Assembly: GCA_965213855.1 (NCBI GenBank)
Contig: CBDCAA010000007.1
Location: 620,001-684,000, forward strand
Direction: 5' to 3'
Length of the DNA: 64,000 nt
Source: JBBROS01 sp965213855
GTDB taxonomy: Bacteria; Pseudomonadota; Alphaproteobacteria; Acetobacterales; Acetobacteraceae
Shown piece after piece: positions 16,849 through 26,451 of this stretch. A program made the translations under genes and the position numbers. Each line of letters opens with the position of its first letter. Positions within the stretch are counted from its first letter, which is position 1. Below the pieces are notes generated by a model that did no database searches, had not been told where the DNA came from, and worked only from the letters and a program-made list of their open reading frames with translations.

Positions 16849-18421
16849 CGCGGTCCGGGAAGGCGGCCGCCATCAGTGCCGCCGTATAGGTTGTCTGCGG
16901 GGCCGCGAAGATCGCCTCGGCCGGGCCTTGCTCCACGATCCGGCCGGCCTGCATCACCGCGACCCGGTGCGACATCGCGCGTATCACAGCAAGGTCATGG
17001 CTGATGAACAGATACGCCAGCCCGTGCCGCGCCTGCAGGCCCCGAAGCAGCTCGATCACCTGGCCCTGGACCGAACGGTCGAGCGCCGAGGTCGGCTCGT
17101 CCAGCACCACCAGTTCGGGCTTCAGCACCATCGCGCGGGCGATCGCGATGCGCTGCCGCTGGCCGCCGCTGAACTCGTGCGGGTAGCGGTCCGCGGCGTC
17201 CGCGGGCAGTCCGACCTCCTGCAGCGCCGCCTGCACACGCACGGCCAGGGGTCCGGCCGCCCCGCGCTCGTGCACGCGCAATCCTTCGGCGACGATCGTC
17301 CCCACCGACATGCGCGGGTCCAGGCTGCCGAACGGGTCCTGGAACACGATCTGCATCCGCCGCCGCAGCGGCCGCACCCGCGCCTCGGTCCAGGCGGACA
17401 CGTCGTGCCCGAGCACCACCACCCGACCCAGCGCCGGCTGTAGCTTGAGCAGCGCGAACCCGACCGTGCTTTTGCCCGACCCGCTTTCCCCCACCAGTCC
17501 CAGCGTCTCGCCCCGCCTGATGTCCAGGCTCACGCCATCGACCGCGCGCACATGCCGGACCACCCGGCGCAGCAAACCGCGGCGGACCGGGAAGTCCACC
17601 CGCAGATCGTGCAGCCGCGCCGCCGTCTGTGCATCGTCATCCCCCGCGCCGTCCGGAACCGCTGCCGGAGCGCCGCGCGGCTCGGAGTCGAGCAGCATGC
17701 GCGTATAAGGATGCCGTGGCCGTGCAAACACATCCGCCGCGGCGCCCTGCTCGACGATGCGCCCGTCCTTCATCACTGCGACCCGGTCCGCCACCCGGCG
17801 CACGACGTTCAGGTCATGGCTGATCAGCAGCAGCGCCAGCCCGCGGCGGCGCCGCTCGGCCGCCAGCAGCGCCAGGATCCCTGCCTGGATCGTGACATCC
17901 AACGCCGTCGTCGGCTCGTCGGCGATCAGCAGCTTCGGGTCGTTCGCCAGCGCCATCGCGATCATCACCCGCTGCCGCTGCCCACCGCTGAGCTGGTGCG
18001 GAAACGCCTCAAGCCGCGTTTCGGCATCCGCGAAGCCGACCTGCGCAAGCAACGCGGTCACCGTCCGTGGATCGGCCCGGCGCCCATGTAGGGTCATTGC
18101 CTCGGCCACCTGCCGGCCCACCCGGTGCAGCGGGTTCAGGCTCGTCATCGGCTCTTGGAAGATCATCCCGGCCACGCCGCCCCGCGCGCGCCGCAATGCG
18201 GCCTCCGGAGCGTCGAGCATCGACAGGCCATCCAGCATCACCCGCCCGGCCGCCTGCGCCCCGGGGGGCAGCAGGCGCAGGATCGACAACGCCGTCAATG
18301 ACTTGCCAGACCCGCTTTCGCCGACGATCGCCAGCGTCTCCCCACTGCCGAGGCTAAGGCTGGCGCCCTCGACGACCGTGCGTCCGGCGATGGTGATTGT
18401 CAGCTCGTCGATCGTCAGCAT
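16844..18421 (-). CDS. yejF: Fused two-domain peptide ABC transporter ATPase (YejF-like)
   Basis: The 525-residue protein has two complete ABC ATPase domains. The first has Walker A GESGSGKS (about residue 35), signature LSGGQRQR and Walker B LLIADEPTTALD. The second has Walker A GESGSGKS (about residue 312), FSGGQRQR and LVVLDEPTSALD. Each is followed by the oligopeptide-type tail (RHPYTRMLL; TTYTAAL). This arrangement is typical of YejF/DppDF fusions that power import of peptides or microcin C-like compounds. No permease or binding-protein genes are adjacent in the window. A DUF2244 gene lies 49 bp upstream on the same strand, and the gene ends in a strong terminator. Confidence 0.88.
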   Translation of the reverse strand: MLTIDELTITIAGRTVVEGASLSLGSGETLAIVGESGSGKSLTALSILRLLPPGAQAAGRVMLDGLSMLDAPEAALRRARGGVAGMIFQEPMTSLNPLHRVGRQVAEAMTLHGRRADPRTVTALLAQVGFADAETRLEAFPHQLSGGQRQRVMIAMALANDPKLLIADEPTTALDVTIQAGILALLAAERRRRGLALLLISHDLNVVRRVADRVAVMKDGRIVEQGAAADVFARPRHPYTRMLLDSEPRGAPAAVPDGAGDDDAQTAARLHDLRVDFPVRRGLLRRVVRHVRAVDGVSLDIRRGETLGLVGESGSGKSTVGFALLKLQPALGRVVVLGHDVSAWTEARVRPLRRRMQIVFQDPFGSLDPRMSVGTIVAEGLRVHERGAAGPLAVRVQAALQEVGLPADAADRYPHEFSGGQRQRIAIARAMVLKPELVVLDEPTSALDRSVQGQVIELLRGLQARHGLAYLFISHDLAVIRAMSHRVAVMQAGRIVEQGPAEAIFAAPQTTYTAALMAAAFPDRG

Positions 18422-18470
18422 GCCGGGCCAAGGTGCGGGCGGACCCCGCCCGGCGCAATCCCGCCTGCGA

Positions 18471-18992
18471 CTAGGACGCCGCCTCGGACTGCAGTTGCGG
18501 GTTGTCGAACCGTGGGCTGCGCTGCGCCTGCAGCGCCGCGCGCAACGCCTCGGCCAGGCTGCGCTTCTCGCTCTCGCCCAGCTCTGCGCCCACCTCCAAC
18601 TGCCGGCCCCGCTCGACCAGCAGCAATGCCGGCGCTCGCCCGGCCCGCTCCTGCAGCACCGCGTTCAACCATGCCCCGGCCAGCCGCCGCTCGCTCACCC
18701 GGCCGGCCGGATCGGTCCGGATCACCCGCAGCCCATCGGCCGACAGCAGCAGCCGTTCGCTCGTGTTGCGCTCGCGCGCGTTGCGGCGCAGCAACACGAT
18801 GGCCAACGTGATCTCCGCCCCGTTGAACCCAATCACCGGCCACGCCCCGATCAGCCATAGCCCGGTGCTGACCACGCCGCTCACGGTCAGGATGAAGGCG
18901 ATCAGCCGGCGCAGCCCCGCCGGCCCGAGGCTGCGATGCGGCGTGATGAACGCCTCGAAATGATGCGCGGTGAAGGTCGGTTCGTCGGGCAT
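18471..18992 (-). CDS. DUF2244 membrane protein
   Basis: The 173-residue protein has the DUF2244 architecture: a short N-terminal strand (FEAFITPHRSLGPAGLRRLI), two close membrane helices (about residues 29-66) joined by a short turn, then a cytoplasmic region with ERLLLSADGLRVIRTD. The family is common in alphaproteobacteria and is often located near cytochrome oxidase assembly genes; its function is unknown. The ATG at 18992 gives the standard N-terminus, and the in-frame start at 19286 is too long. It is divergent from mdh with 166 bp between. Confidence 0.8.
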   Translation of the reverse strand: MPDEPTFTAHHFEAFITPHRSLGPAGLRRLIAFILTVSGVVSTGLWLIGAWPVIGFNGAEITLAIVLLRRNARERNTSERLLLSADGLRVIRTDPAGRVSERRLAGAWLNAVLQERAGRAPALLLVERGRQLEVGAELGESEKRSLAEALRAALQAQRSPRFDNPQLQSEAAS

Positions 18993-19158
18993 TCCAGCGA
19001 TATGGCACGGGCGCAACAATTGTCGACGGGCGCCCGCGCTTGCCGCACCGGGACCGATGGGGTAACAGCCCCGGCACCTTCCGGGCGCCCGGGTGCGCCC
19101 GCCCGGCGCCGGCTGATGGCTGGCCCTTTCCCCCGGACCGCACGCACGGGAACGCAGC

Positions 19159-20112
19159 ATGGCTCGCAACAAGATCGCCCTGGTCGGCGCTGGCAACATC
19201 GGCGGCACGCTCGCCCATCTGATCGGGCTGAAGGAGCTGGGCGACGTTGCGCTGTTCGACGTGTTCGGCGGCGTGGCGGCCGGCAAGGCGCTCGACCTGA
19301 TGCAGTCAGGGCCTGTCGACGGCTTCGACAGCTACATGAGCGGCGGCAGCGACTATGCCGCGATCGCCGGCAGCGACGTCGTCATCGTTACCGCCGGGTT
19401 CCCGCGCATGCCGGGCATGAGCCGGGACGACTTGGTGGCCAAGAACGCGGAAGTCATCGCCTCCGTTGCCGCCGGCATCAAGGAGCATTGCCCCGGCGCC
19501 TTCGTCATCGTCATCACCAACCCGCTCGACGCGATGGTGTGGGTGATGCAGCAAAAGTCTGGCCTGCCGCCGCACATGGTCGTCGGCATGGCCGGCGTGC
19601 TCGACAGCTCGCGCTTCCGCCTGTTCCTCGCGCACGAGTTCAACGTGTCGGTCGAGGATGTGACTGCCTTCGTGCTCGGCGGCCACGGCGACACCATGGT
19701 CCCGCTGGTCCGCTACAGCACCGTCGCCGGCATCCCGGTCCCCGACCTCATCGCCATGGGCTGGACGACCCAGGAGAAGGTCGACGCGATCGTCAAGCGC
19801 ACCGCCAATGGCGGCGGAGAGATCGTCAAGCTGCTGGAACGCGGCAGCGCCTTCTATGCCCCGGCCGCCAGCGCGATCGCGATGGCCGAGAGCTTCCTGA
19901 AGGACAAGAAGCGCGTGCTGCCCGCCGCCGCCCACCTCACCGGCCAGTATGGCGTTAAGGACCTGTATGTCGGTGTGCCCGTCGTGATCGGCGCCGGCGG
20001 GGTTGAGCGCATCGTCGAGATCAAGCTCGACGCGGCCGAGCAGGCCGCCTTCGACAAGTCCTGCGCCGCTGTCCAGGAACTGATCGACGCCAGCCGCAAG
20101 CTCGTTGGGTAG
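19159..20112 (+). CDS. mdh: Malate dehydrogenase (LDH-like type)
   Basis: The 317-residue enzyme interconverts malate and oxaloacetate with NAD in the TCA cycle. It shows the NAD-binding GAGNIGGTLAHL (residues 10-21), Arg83 and Arg89 in FPRMPGMSR (substrate loop), Asn at VITNPLD, and catalytic His176 in GGHGDTM. Length and motifs match the alphaproteobacterial LDH-like MDH. In relatives sucC and sucD usually follow; here sucA follows after 148 bp. Confidence 0.96.
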   Translation: MARNKIALVGAGNIGGTLAHLIGLKELGDVALFDVFGGVAAGKALDLMQSGPVDGFDSYMSGGSDYAAIAGSDVVIVTAGFPRMPGMSRDDLVAKNAEVIASVAAGIKEHCPGAFVIVITNPLDAMVWVMQQKSGLPPHMVVGMAGVLDSSRFRLFLAHEFNVSVEDVTAFVLGGHGDTMVPLVRYSTVAGIPVPDLIAMGWTTQEKVDAIVKRTANGGGEIVKLLERGSAFYAPAASAIAMAESFLKDKKRVLPAAAHLTGQYGVKDLYVGVPVVIGAGGVERIVEIKLDAAEQAAFDKSCAAVQELIDASRKLVG

Positions 20113-20260
20113 GGGTGCCTTTGTGCCCGGTCTGTCATCGCTGCAGCCGGACGAGGCGCTCTGCCCGGAGCCATGCGTTTTCCGCTGGGCTAGTCGGGGT
20201 GCGTCGAAAGACGCCCGTAACCACATCGCTGATGAGTAAAGACGTCCGCTAGGAAGACTC

Positions 20261-23146
20261 ATGCCCGGTTTCGATATGATCGCCTCCGCCTTCAACGGGG
20301 CCAACGCCGCATTCATCGCCGACCTGTATGCGCGCTGGGCGACGGATCCGGGCAGTGTCGACCCTAGTTTCCAGGATCTGTTCGCCGCATTGAACGACGA
20401 AGCGCGCGCCGTGCTGGAGGACGCGTCCGGTGCCTCCTGGGCGCCCAAGAACTTCTCCGTGGCCGAGCCTTCCGTTGCCGCGAAAGAGCCCAAGGTCGCC
20501 GCCCCGGCCGCGACCGCCGGTGCGTCGCCGGAGCAGGTCCGCGCCGCGGCACTCGATAGCCTCCGCGCGCTGATGCTGATCCGCGCCTACCGCGTTCGCG
20601 GGCATCTCGAGGCGAAGCTCGACCCGCTCGGCTTGCAGGTCCCGAAATCCCACCCCGAGCTCGACCCGGCCGCCTACGGCTTCGGTGCCGGCGACCTCGA
20701 CCGTCCCATCTTCATCGACGGCGTGCTTGGCCGCGAGACCGCGACGGTGCGCGAGATCGTCGCCATCGTCCGCGCCAGCTACTGCGGCCCGATCGGCGTC
20801 GAGTTCATGCATATCCAGGACCCGGACCAGAAGACCTGGATCCAGCGCCGGATCGAGGGCGCGCCCTGGGCCCAGGGCATCGACGCCGACACCAAGCGGG
20901 CCATCCTGCGCCAACTGACCGAGGCCGAGGGCTTCGAGGCGTTCTGCCAGAAGCGCTACGTCGGCACCAAGCGGTTCGGCCTGGAAGGCGGCGAGGTCAC
21001 GATCGCCGCCCTGCACGCCATCATCGAGACCGCGGCGCGCTGGCCTGGTGAGGGGGGCGGGTCGAGCGAGGTCGTCATCGGCATGCCGCACCGCGGCCGC
21101 CTCAACACCCTCGTCAACATCGTCCGCAAGCCGTTCACCGCGATCTTCAGCGAGTTCGGCGGCGAGAGCTTCAAGCCTGATGACGTCCAGGGCTCGGGTG
21201 ACGTGAAGTACCACCTCGGCACCAGCACGGACGTCGAGATCGCCGGGCATAACGTGCACATCAGTCTGCAGCCGAACCCGTCGCACCTCGAGGCGGTCGA
21301 CCCGGTCGTGGTGGGTAAGGTCCGCGCACGCCAGGACGAGGCGGGCGACACGGGTGGCCGGCGCAGCGTGATGGGCATCCTCATGCACGGCGACGCCGCC
21401 TTCGCCGGCCAGGGCCTGGTCTACGAGACGCTAGCGATGAGCCAGCTCATCGGTTATCGCACCGGCGGCACGGTGCACGTCGTCGTGAACAACCAGATCG
21501 GCTTCACGACCGTCCCGGCGCACGCCTATTCGGGTCTTTATTGCACCGACATCGCCAAATCCGTGCAGTGCCCCATCCTTCACGTGAACGGCGACGAGCC
21601 GGAGGCGGTGGTGTTCTGCGCCCGCTTGGCCGCCGAGTTCCGCATGCAGTTCGGCACCGATTTCGTGCTCGACATCGTCTGCTACCGTCGCCATGGCCAC
21701 AACGAGACGGACGAACCGGCCTTCACCCAGCCGATCATGTATCGCGCGATCAAGGCCCGCCCCACGATCCGCACCCTGTATGCCGAGCGGCTCGCTGCCG
21801 AAGGGACCGTCCCTGCCAATGAGGGCAAGGCGCTCTGGGACGAGTTCCAGGCGACGCTCGAGGGCGCCTACCAGGCCGCACAGACCTATAAGCCGAACAA
21901 GGCCGACTGGCTGGAGGGCCACTGGTCCGGCCTGAAGCAGAGCGACACCGCCGATGAGCAGTCGGAATGCGCGACGGCCATGTCGCTCGACCGTCTGCGG
22001 CTGGTTGGCCATGCCTTGGCGGCGCCGCCCGAAAACTTCGACCTGAACGGCAAGATCGCGCGCCAGCTCGAGGCCAAGCGCGCGATGATCGAGAGCGGGC
22101 AGGGGATCGACTGGTCGACCGGCGAGGCGCTCGCCTTCGGCGGCCTGCTGCTGGACGGCAACCGCGTACGGCTCTCGGGCGAGGATTGCCAACGCGGCAC
22201 GTTCAGCCAGCGCCACGCCGTGCTGATCGACCAGACGAACCAGCACGAATATGTCCCACTCAATAACATTGCCCCGGACCAGGCCAAGATCGACATCTTC
22301 AACTCGCTCCTGAGCGAACAGGGCGTGCTGGGGTTCGAGTACGGCTACACGCTGGCCGACCCGAAGACGCTGGTCTTGTGGGAGGCGCAGTTCGGCGACT
22401 TCGCCAATGGAGCCCAGGTCATCATCGACCAGTTTCTCGCCAGCGGGGAGACGAAGTGGCTGCGTATGAGTGGCCTGACCCTGCTGCTGCCGCATGGCCA
22501 TGAAGGGCAGGGGCCCGAGCACAGCAGCGCCCGCCTGGAGCGCTATCTCCAGCTTTGCGCCGAGCGCAACATGGCGGTCTGCAATCTCACCACGCCGGCC
22601 AACTACTTCCACGCCCTGCGCCGGCAGCTGAAGCGCAACTTCCGCAAGCCGTTGGTCATCATGACCCCGAAAAGCCTGCTCCGGCACAAGCTGGCCGTCA
22701 GCCCGCTCGCGGACATGGCCGACGGCAGCCGCTTTCAGTTCGTCATCCCCGATACGGACGCCGATCCGGGCGCGGTCAAGCGCGTCGTGATCAGCACCGG
22801 CAAGGTCTATTACGACCTGTGGCAGGAACGCCGCGACAAGGGCGTGACCGACGTGGCACTGGTCCGGCTCGAGCAGATCTACCCGTTCCCGGCCAAGACG
22901 CTGGGCCGGACCTTGGCGGCCTATCCGGATGCGGAGGTCGTCTGGTGCCAGGAGGAGCCGATGAACAACGGCGCCTGGAGCTTCGTCGACCGCCGGATCG
23001 AGGCGGTGCTGACCGAACTGGGCCACCCCGCCGCGCGCCCCATCTACGTGGGCCGCGACGAGGCCGCCAGCCCCGCCACCGGCCAGGCGAAGGTGCACGC
23101 GCAGCAGCAGCAGCGGCTGGTGCACGAAGCGCTCGGCCTGAACTGA
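20261..23146 (+). CDS. sucA: 2-oxoglutarate dehydrogenase E1 component
   Basis: The 961-residue thiamine-diphosphate enzyme decarboxylates 2-oxoglutarate and passes the succinyl group to the E2 lipoyl arm. Visible are the N-terminal E2-binding segment (about residues 14-40, FLADLY-like FIADLYARWATDP), the core GMPHRGRLNTLVN, the ThDP region HGDAAFAGQGLVYE and NNQIGFTT, and the C-terminal transketolase-like half ending with WCQEEPMNNGAW. It is followed by sucB and lpd in one plus-strand block. The 148 bp before it may hold its own promoter. Confidence 0.97.
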   Translation: MPGFDMIASAFNGANAAFIADLYARWATDPGSVDPSFQDLFAALNDEARAVLEDASGASWAPKNFSVAEPSVAAKEPKVAAPAATAGASPEQVRAAALDSLRALMLIRAYRVRGHLEAKLDPLGLQVPKSHPELDPAAYGFGAGDLDRPIFIDGVLGRETATVREIVAIVRASYCGPIGVEFMHIQDPDQKTWIQRRIEGAPWAQGIDADTKRAILRQLTEAEGFEAFCQKRYVGTKRFGLEGGEVTIAALHAIIETAARWPGEGGGSSEVVIGMPHRGRLNTLVNIVRKPFTAIFSEFGGESFKPDDVQGSGDVKYHLGTSTDVEIAGHNVHISLQPNPSHLEAVDPVVVGKVRARQDEAGDTGGRRSVMGILMHGDAAFAGQGLVYETLAMSQLIGYRTGGTVHVVVNNQIGFTTVPAHAYSGLYCTDIAKSVQCPILHVNGDEPEAVVFCARLAAEFRMQFGTDFVLDIVCYRRHGHNETDEPAFTQPIMYRAIKARPTIRTLYAERLAAEGTVPANEGKALWDEFQATLEGAYQAAQTYKPNKADWLEGHWSGLKQSDTADEQSECATAMSLDRLRLVGHALAAPPENFDLNGKIARQLEAKRAMIESGQGIDWSTGEALAFGGLLLDGNRVRLSGEDCQRGTFSQRHAVLIDQTNQHEYVPLNNIAPDQAKIDIFNSLLSEQGVLGFEYGYTLADPKTLVLWEAQFGDFANGAQVIIDQFLASGETKWLRMSGLTLLLPHGHEGQGPEHSSARLERYLQLCAERNMAVCNLTTPANYFHALRRQLKRNFRKPLVIMTPKSLLRHKLAVSPLADMADGSRFQFVIPDTDADPGAVKRVVISTGKVYYDLWQERRDKGVTDVALVRLEQIYPFPAKTLGRTLAAYPDAEVVWCQEEPMNNGAWSFVDRRIEAVLTELGHPAARPIYVGRDEAASPATGQAKVHAQQQQRLVHEALGLN

Positions 23147-23199
23147 TGCGCGTGGGTCAACCGGGCTGCTGACCCGGGTTTGAAGAATAGGACGAGCAC

Positions 23200-24486
23200 A
23201 TGGCCACCGAGATCAAGGTTCCGACGCTGGGCGAGAGCGTCACCACCGCCACCGTCGCACGATGGTTGAAGAAGGCGGGGGAGGCGGTCGCCGTCGACGA
23301 ACCGTTGGTGGAGCTGGAGACCGACAAGGTCACGGTGGAGGTCCCGGCGCCCTCGGCCGGCACGCTGGGTGAAATCCAGGCCCAAGAAGGCGCCGAGGTC
23401 GAGGTGGGCGCCACCCTGGCCCTACTCGAAGCGGCCGGCTCCGCTCCGGCCAAGGCGCCAGCGCCCGCATCGGCGCCTGCCCCCGCCGCCAAGCCCAGCG
23501 CCGGCGTCAACCCGCCGCCCGTCCCGCGCGGCCCGGTCTCCCGCCCCGCCACCCCGCCCGCCGACGTCGCGGCCGGCGCCCACGTTCCGGTCCCGTCCTC
23601 GACCCCCGTCTACCCAGCCATGCCGTCGGCGGCCAAGATGATGGAGGAGCATAAGCTCGCCTCGGACGCGGTGCCCGGCACCGGCAAGGACGGCCGGGTC
23701 ACCAAGGGCGACGTGCTCGCCTTCATCGACCGCCCCGCCCCCACCCCCGCCGTGGCCGCCCCGAAACCCGCCCGCGACACCAACGAGGGCGAGGAGCGGG
23801 TCAAGATGACCCGGCTGCGCCGCACGATCGCCCAGCGCCTCAAGGAGGCGCAGAACAACGCCGCCATGCTCACAACCTTCAACGAGGTGGACATGTCGGC
23901 CGCGATGGCGCTCCGCGCCGAGTACAAGGACGCGTTCGAAAAGAAGAACAAGGGCGTGCGCCTGGGCTTCATGTCCTTCTTCGTCCGCGCCTGCGTCGCC
24001 GCCCTGCAGGAGTTCCCGGCCGTCAACGCCGAGATCGACGGCGACGACGTCGTCTACAAGCACTTCGTCCACATGGGCATCGCCGTCGGCGGCCCGAACG
24101 GCCTCGTCGTCCCCGTCATTCGCCACGCCGACACGATGGGCTTCGCCGAGATCGAGGGCGCCATCGGCTCCTTCGGCCGCCGCGCCCGCGACGGGCAGTT
24201 GAAGGTCGACGAGCTGTCGGGCGGTACTTTCACCATCACCAATGGCGGCGTCTACGGCAGCCTGATGAGCACGCCGATCCTGAACGCGCCGCAATCCGGC
24301 ATCCTCGGCATGCACAAGATCCAGGACCGCCCCATTGCCGTTGCAGGCAAGGTCGAGATCCGGCCCATGATGTATCTGGCTCTGTCGTACGACCACCGCA
24401 TCGTCGACGGCAAGGAGGCGGTCAGCTTTCTGGTCCGCGTCAAGGAAGGCGTCGAGGACCCGCGCCGCCTGTTGCTGGGCCTGTGA
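23200..24486 (+). CDS. sucB: 2-oxoglutarate dehydrogenase E2 (dihydrolipoyl succinyltransferase)
   Basis: The 428-residue protein carries one lipoyl domain with the target Lys in ETDKVTVEV (about residue 43), an Ala/Pro-rich linker (about residues 84-135), a peripheral subunit-binding domain (SAAKMMEEHKL to GRVTKGDVLAFI, about residues 144-179) and the catalytic acyltransferase domain. His399 lies in DHRIVDGKEAV near the C-terminus. It transfers succinyl groups to CoA. It lies 53 bp after sucA and 15 bp before lpd. Confidence 0.97.
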   Translation: MATEIKVPTLGESVTTATVARWLKKAGEAVAVDEPLVELETDKVTVEVPAPSAGTLGEIQAQEGAEVEVGATLALLEAAGSAPAKAPAPASAPAPAAKPSAGVNPPPVPRGPVSRPATPPADVAAGAHVPVPSSTPVYPAMPSAAKMMEEHKLASDAVPGTGKDGRVTKGDVLAFIDRPAPTPAVAAPKPARDTNEGEERVKMTRLRRTIAQRLKEAQNNAAMLTTFNEVDMSAAMALRAEYKDAFEKKNKGVRLGFMSFFVRACVAALQEFPAVNAEIDGDDVVYKHFVHMGIAVGGPNGLVVPVIRHADTMGFAEIEGAIGSFGRRARDGQLKVDELSGGTFTITNGGVYGSLMSTPILNAPQSGILGMHKIQDRPIAVAGKVEIRPMMYLALSYDHRIVDGKEAVSFLVRVKEGVEDPRRLLLGL

Positions 24487-24501
24487 CGATAGGAGTCCGC
24501 C

Positions 24502-25899
24502 GTGTCTGACAGCACCTCGTTCGACGTCATCGTCATCGGCGGCGGCCCGGGCGGCTACGTCTGCGCGATCCGCGCGGCCCAGCTCGGCCTGCGTGTCGCC
24601 TGCGTCGAGAAGCGCGCCACCCTCGGCGGGACCTGCCTCAACATCGGCTGTATCCCCAGCAAGGCCCTGCTGCAGTCGAGCGAGAACTTCGACGAGGTCT
24701 CCCACCACTACAAGGACCACGGCATCAACGTCTCGGGCATCACGCTCGACCTAGGGCGCATGCAGGCCCGCAAGGGCGAGGTCGTCACCGCCAACGTCAA
24801 GGGCGTCGAATTCCTGTTCAAGAAGAACAAGGTCACCTGGCTCAAGGGCACCGCGCGTGTCACCGCACCGGGCACGGTCGACGTCGACGGCACCGCCTAC
24901 GGCGCCAAGAGCATCGTCATCGCGACCGGCTCCGAGAGCATCCCGCTGCCGGGCGTCGACGTCGACGAGAAGCGGATCGTCAGCAGCACCGGCGCGCTCG
25001 AGCTGGACCAGGTGCCGGGCCACCTGATCGTCATCGGCGGCGGCTATATCGGGCTGGAGCTGGGCAGCGTCTGGCTCCGCCTCGGGTCCAAGGTCACGGT
25101 CGTCGAATACCTCGACCGCCTGGTGCCCGGCATGGACGCCGAGGTCGGCAAGCAGTTCGAGCGCACGCTCGGCAAGCAGGGCATGACGTTCCGCCTCTCG
25201 ACCAAGGTGACCGGCGCCGAGACGGCCGGCGACACGGTCAAGCTGACCGTCGAGCCGGCCAAGGGCGGCGCCGCCGAGACGATCGAGGCCGACGTCGTCC
25301 TGGTCGCGATCGGCCGCCGCGCCTTCACCGATGGCCTCGGCCTGGCGGAGGCCGGCGTCGCGCTCGATGACCGCGGCCGCGTGGTCGTCGACCCGCACTG
25401 GGCTACCAACGTGCCCGGCATCTACGCCATCGGCGACGTGATTGCCGGGCCGATGCTGGCCCATAAGGCCGAGGAGGAAGGCATGGCCCTGGCCGAATGC
25501 CTCGTCGGCCAGGCCGGGCACGTGAACTATGGAGTGATCCCCGGCGTTGTGTATACCTGGCCGGAAGTGGCCAGCATCGGCCTTACGGAGGACGCGTTGA
25601 AGCAGTCCGGCGCCAAGTACCGGGTGGGCAAGTTCCCGTTCACGGCCAATGGCCGGGCGCGCGCCATGGGCTCGACCGATGGCTTCGTGAAGATCCTCGC
25701 CGATACCGAGACCGACCGCATCCTCGGCGCCCACATCATCGGCCCCGATGCCGGCACGCTGATCGCCGAACTCGCGACCGCGATGGAGTTCGGCGCCAGC
25801 AGCGAGGACGTCGCCCGCATCTGCCACGCCCACCCGAGCCTGTCGGAGGCGGTCAAGGAAGCTGCCCTGGCCGTCGAGGGCCGGGCCATCCACATCTAG
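24502..25899 (+). CDS. lpdA: Dihydrolipoyl dehydrogenase (E3)
   Basis: The 465-residue flavoprotein reoxidises dihydrolipoamide with NAD. It has the FAD-binding VIGGGPGGY (residues 11-19), the redox-active disulfide Cys45/Cys50 in GGTCLNIGCIPSK, a second dinucleotide fold at IGGGYIGLELG, and the active-site His444-Glu449 pair in HAHPSLSEAV. The start is GTG with AGGAG about 9 bp upstream. Position after sucB indicates service to the 2-oxoglutarate complex. Confidence 0.97.
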   Translation: MSDSTSFDVIVIGGGPGGYVCAIRAAQLGLRVACVEKRATLGGTCLNIGCIPSKALLQSSENFDEVSHHYKDHGINVSGITLDLGRMQARKGEVVTANVKGVEFLFKKNKVTWLKGTARVTAPGTVDVDGTAYGAKSIVIATGSESIPLPGVDVDEKRIVSSTGALELDQVPGHLIVIGGGYIGLELGSVWLRLGSKVTVVEYLDRLVPGMDAEVGKQFERTLGKQGMTFRLSTKVTGAETAGDTVKLTVEPAKGGAAETIEADVVLVAIGRRAFTDGLGLAEAGVALDDRGRVVVDPHWATNVPGIYAIGDVIAGPMLAHKAEEEGMALAECLVGQAGHVNYGVIPGVVYTWPEVASIGLTEDALKQSGAKYRVGKFPFTANGRARAMGSTDGFVKILADTETDRILGAHIIGPDAGTLIAELATAMEFGASSEDVARICHAHPSLSEAVKEAALAVEGRAIHI

Positions 25900-25929
25900 C
25901 GCCCGTCTCTCGATAACCGCCCGCTGACC

Positions 25930-26427
25930 ATGTCGATCGACGCGCCCCGCGACCACGCTTACACCGTGACCGTCACCTGGACCGGCAACACCGGCCCCGG
26001 CACGTCCGCCTACCGCACCTACGAGCGGGCGCACGACATCGCGGTCGCGGGCAAGCCGACCATCCTCGGCTCCTCGGATCCGGCGTTCCGCGGTGATCCG
26101 GGCCGCTACAACCCCGAAGAGATGCTCGTCGCCTCGCTCAGCACCTGCCACATGCTCTGGTATCTCCATCTCTGCTCGACCGAGGGGATCGCCGTCATGG
26201 CTTACCAGGACTGCGCCGAGGGCGTGATGATCGAGGACGCCAAAGGCGGTGGCCGCTTCTCCGAAGTGGTGCTGCAGCCGGAGATCACGCTCCTGCCCGA
26301 TGCCGATCTCGCCAAGGCGCAGGCGCTGCACGGCCCGGCACACGACCGCTGCTTCATCGCCAATTCCGTGAACTTCCCCGTGCGGTGCGAGCCGGTCTTC
26401 CTCACCGCATCAGCGCCGGTCGCCTGA
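25930..26427 (+). CDS. OsmC family peroxiredoxin
   Basis: The 165-residue protein has the OsmC/Ohr pattern: an N-terminal strand region, EEMLVASLSTCHMLWYLHLC with the first redox Cys, and AHDRCFIANSVNFPV with the second. The family reduces organic hydroperoxides in the cytoplasm. It starts 30 bp after lpd on the same strand and could be read with it. Confidence 0.9.
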   Translation: MSIDAPRDHAYTVTVTWTGNTGPGTSAYRTYERAHDIAVAGKPTILGSSDPAFRGDPGRYNPEEMLVASLSTCHMLWYLHLCSTEGIAVMAYQDCAEGVMIEDAKGGGRFSEVVLQPEITLLPDADLAKAQALHGPAHDRCFIANSVNFPVRCEPVFLTASAPVA

Positions 26428-26451
26428 GTTGGCGGGCGCGGAGCCGGCCCG

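Noticed and set aside
21431..23125. A minus-strand open frame of 564 codons opposite sucA
   Set aside because: sucA is certain by homology over its whole length; the opposite frame has only the composition of a shadow frame.
24751..26343. A minus-strand open frame of 530 codons opposite lpd and the OsmC gene
   Set aside because: Both plus-strand genes are recognised from end to end; the antisense product is Asp/Gly/Arg/His-rich with no known motif.
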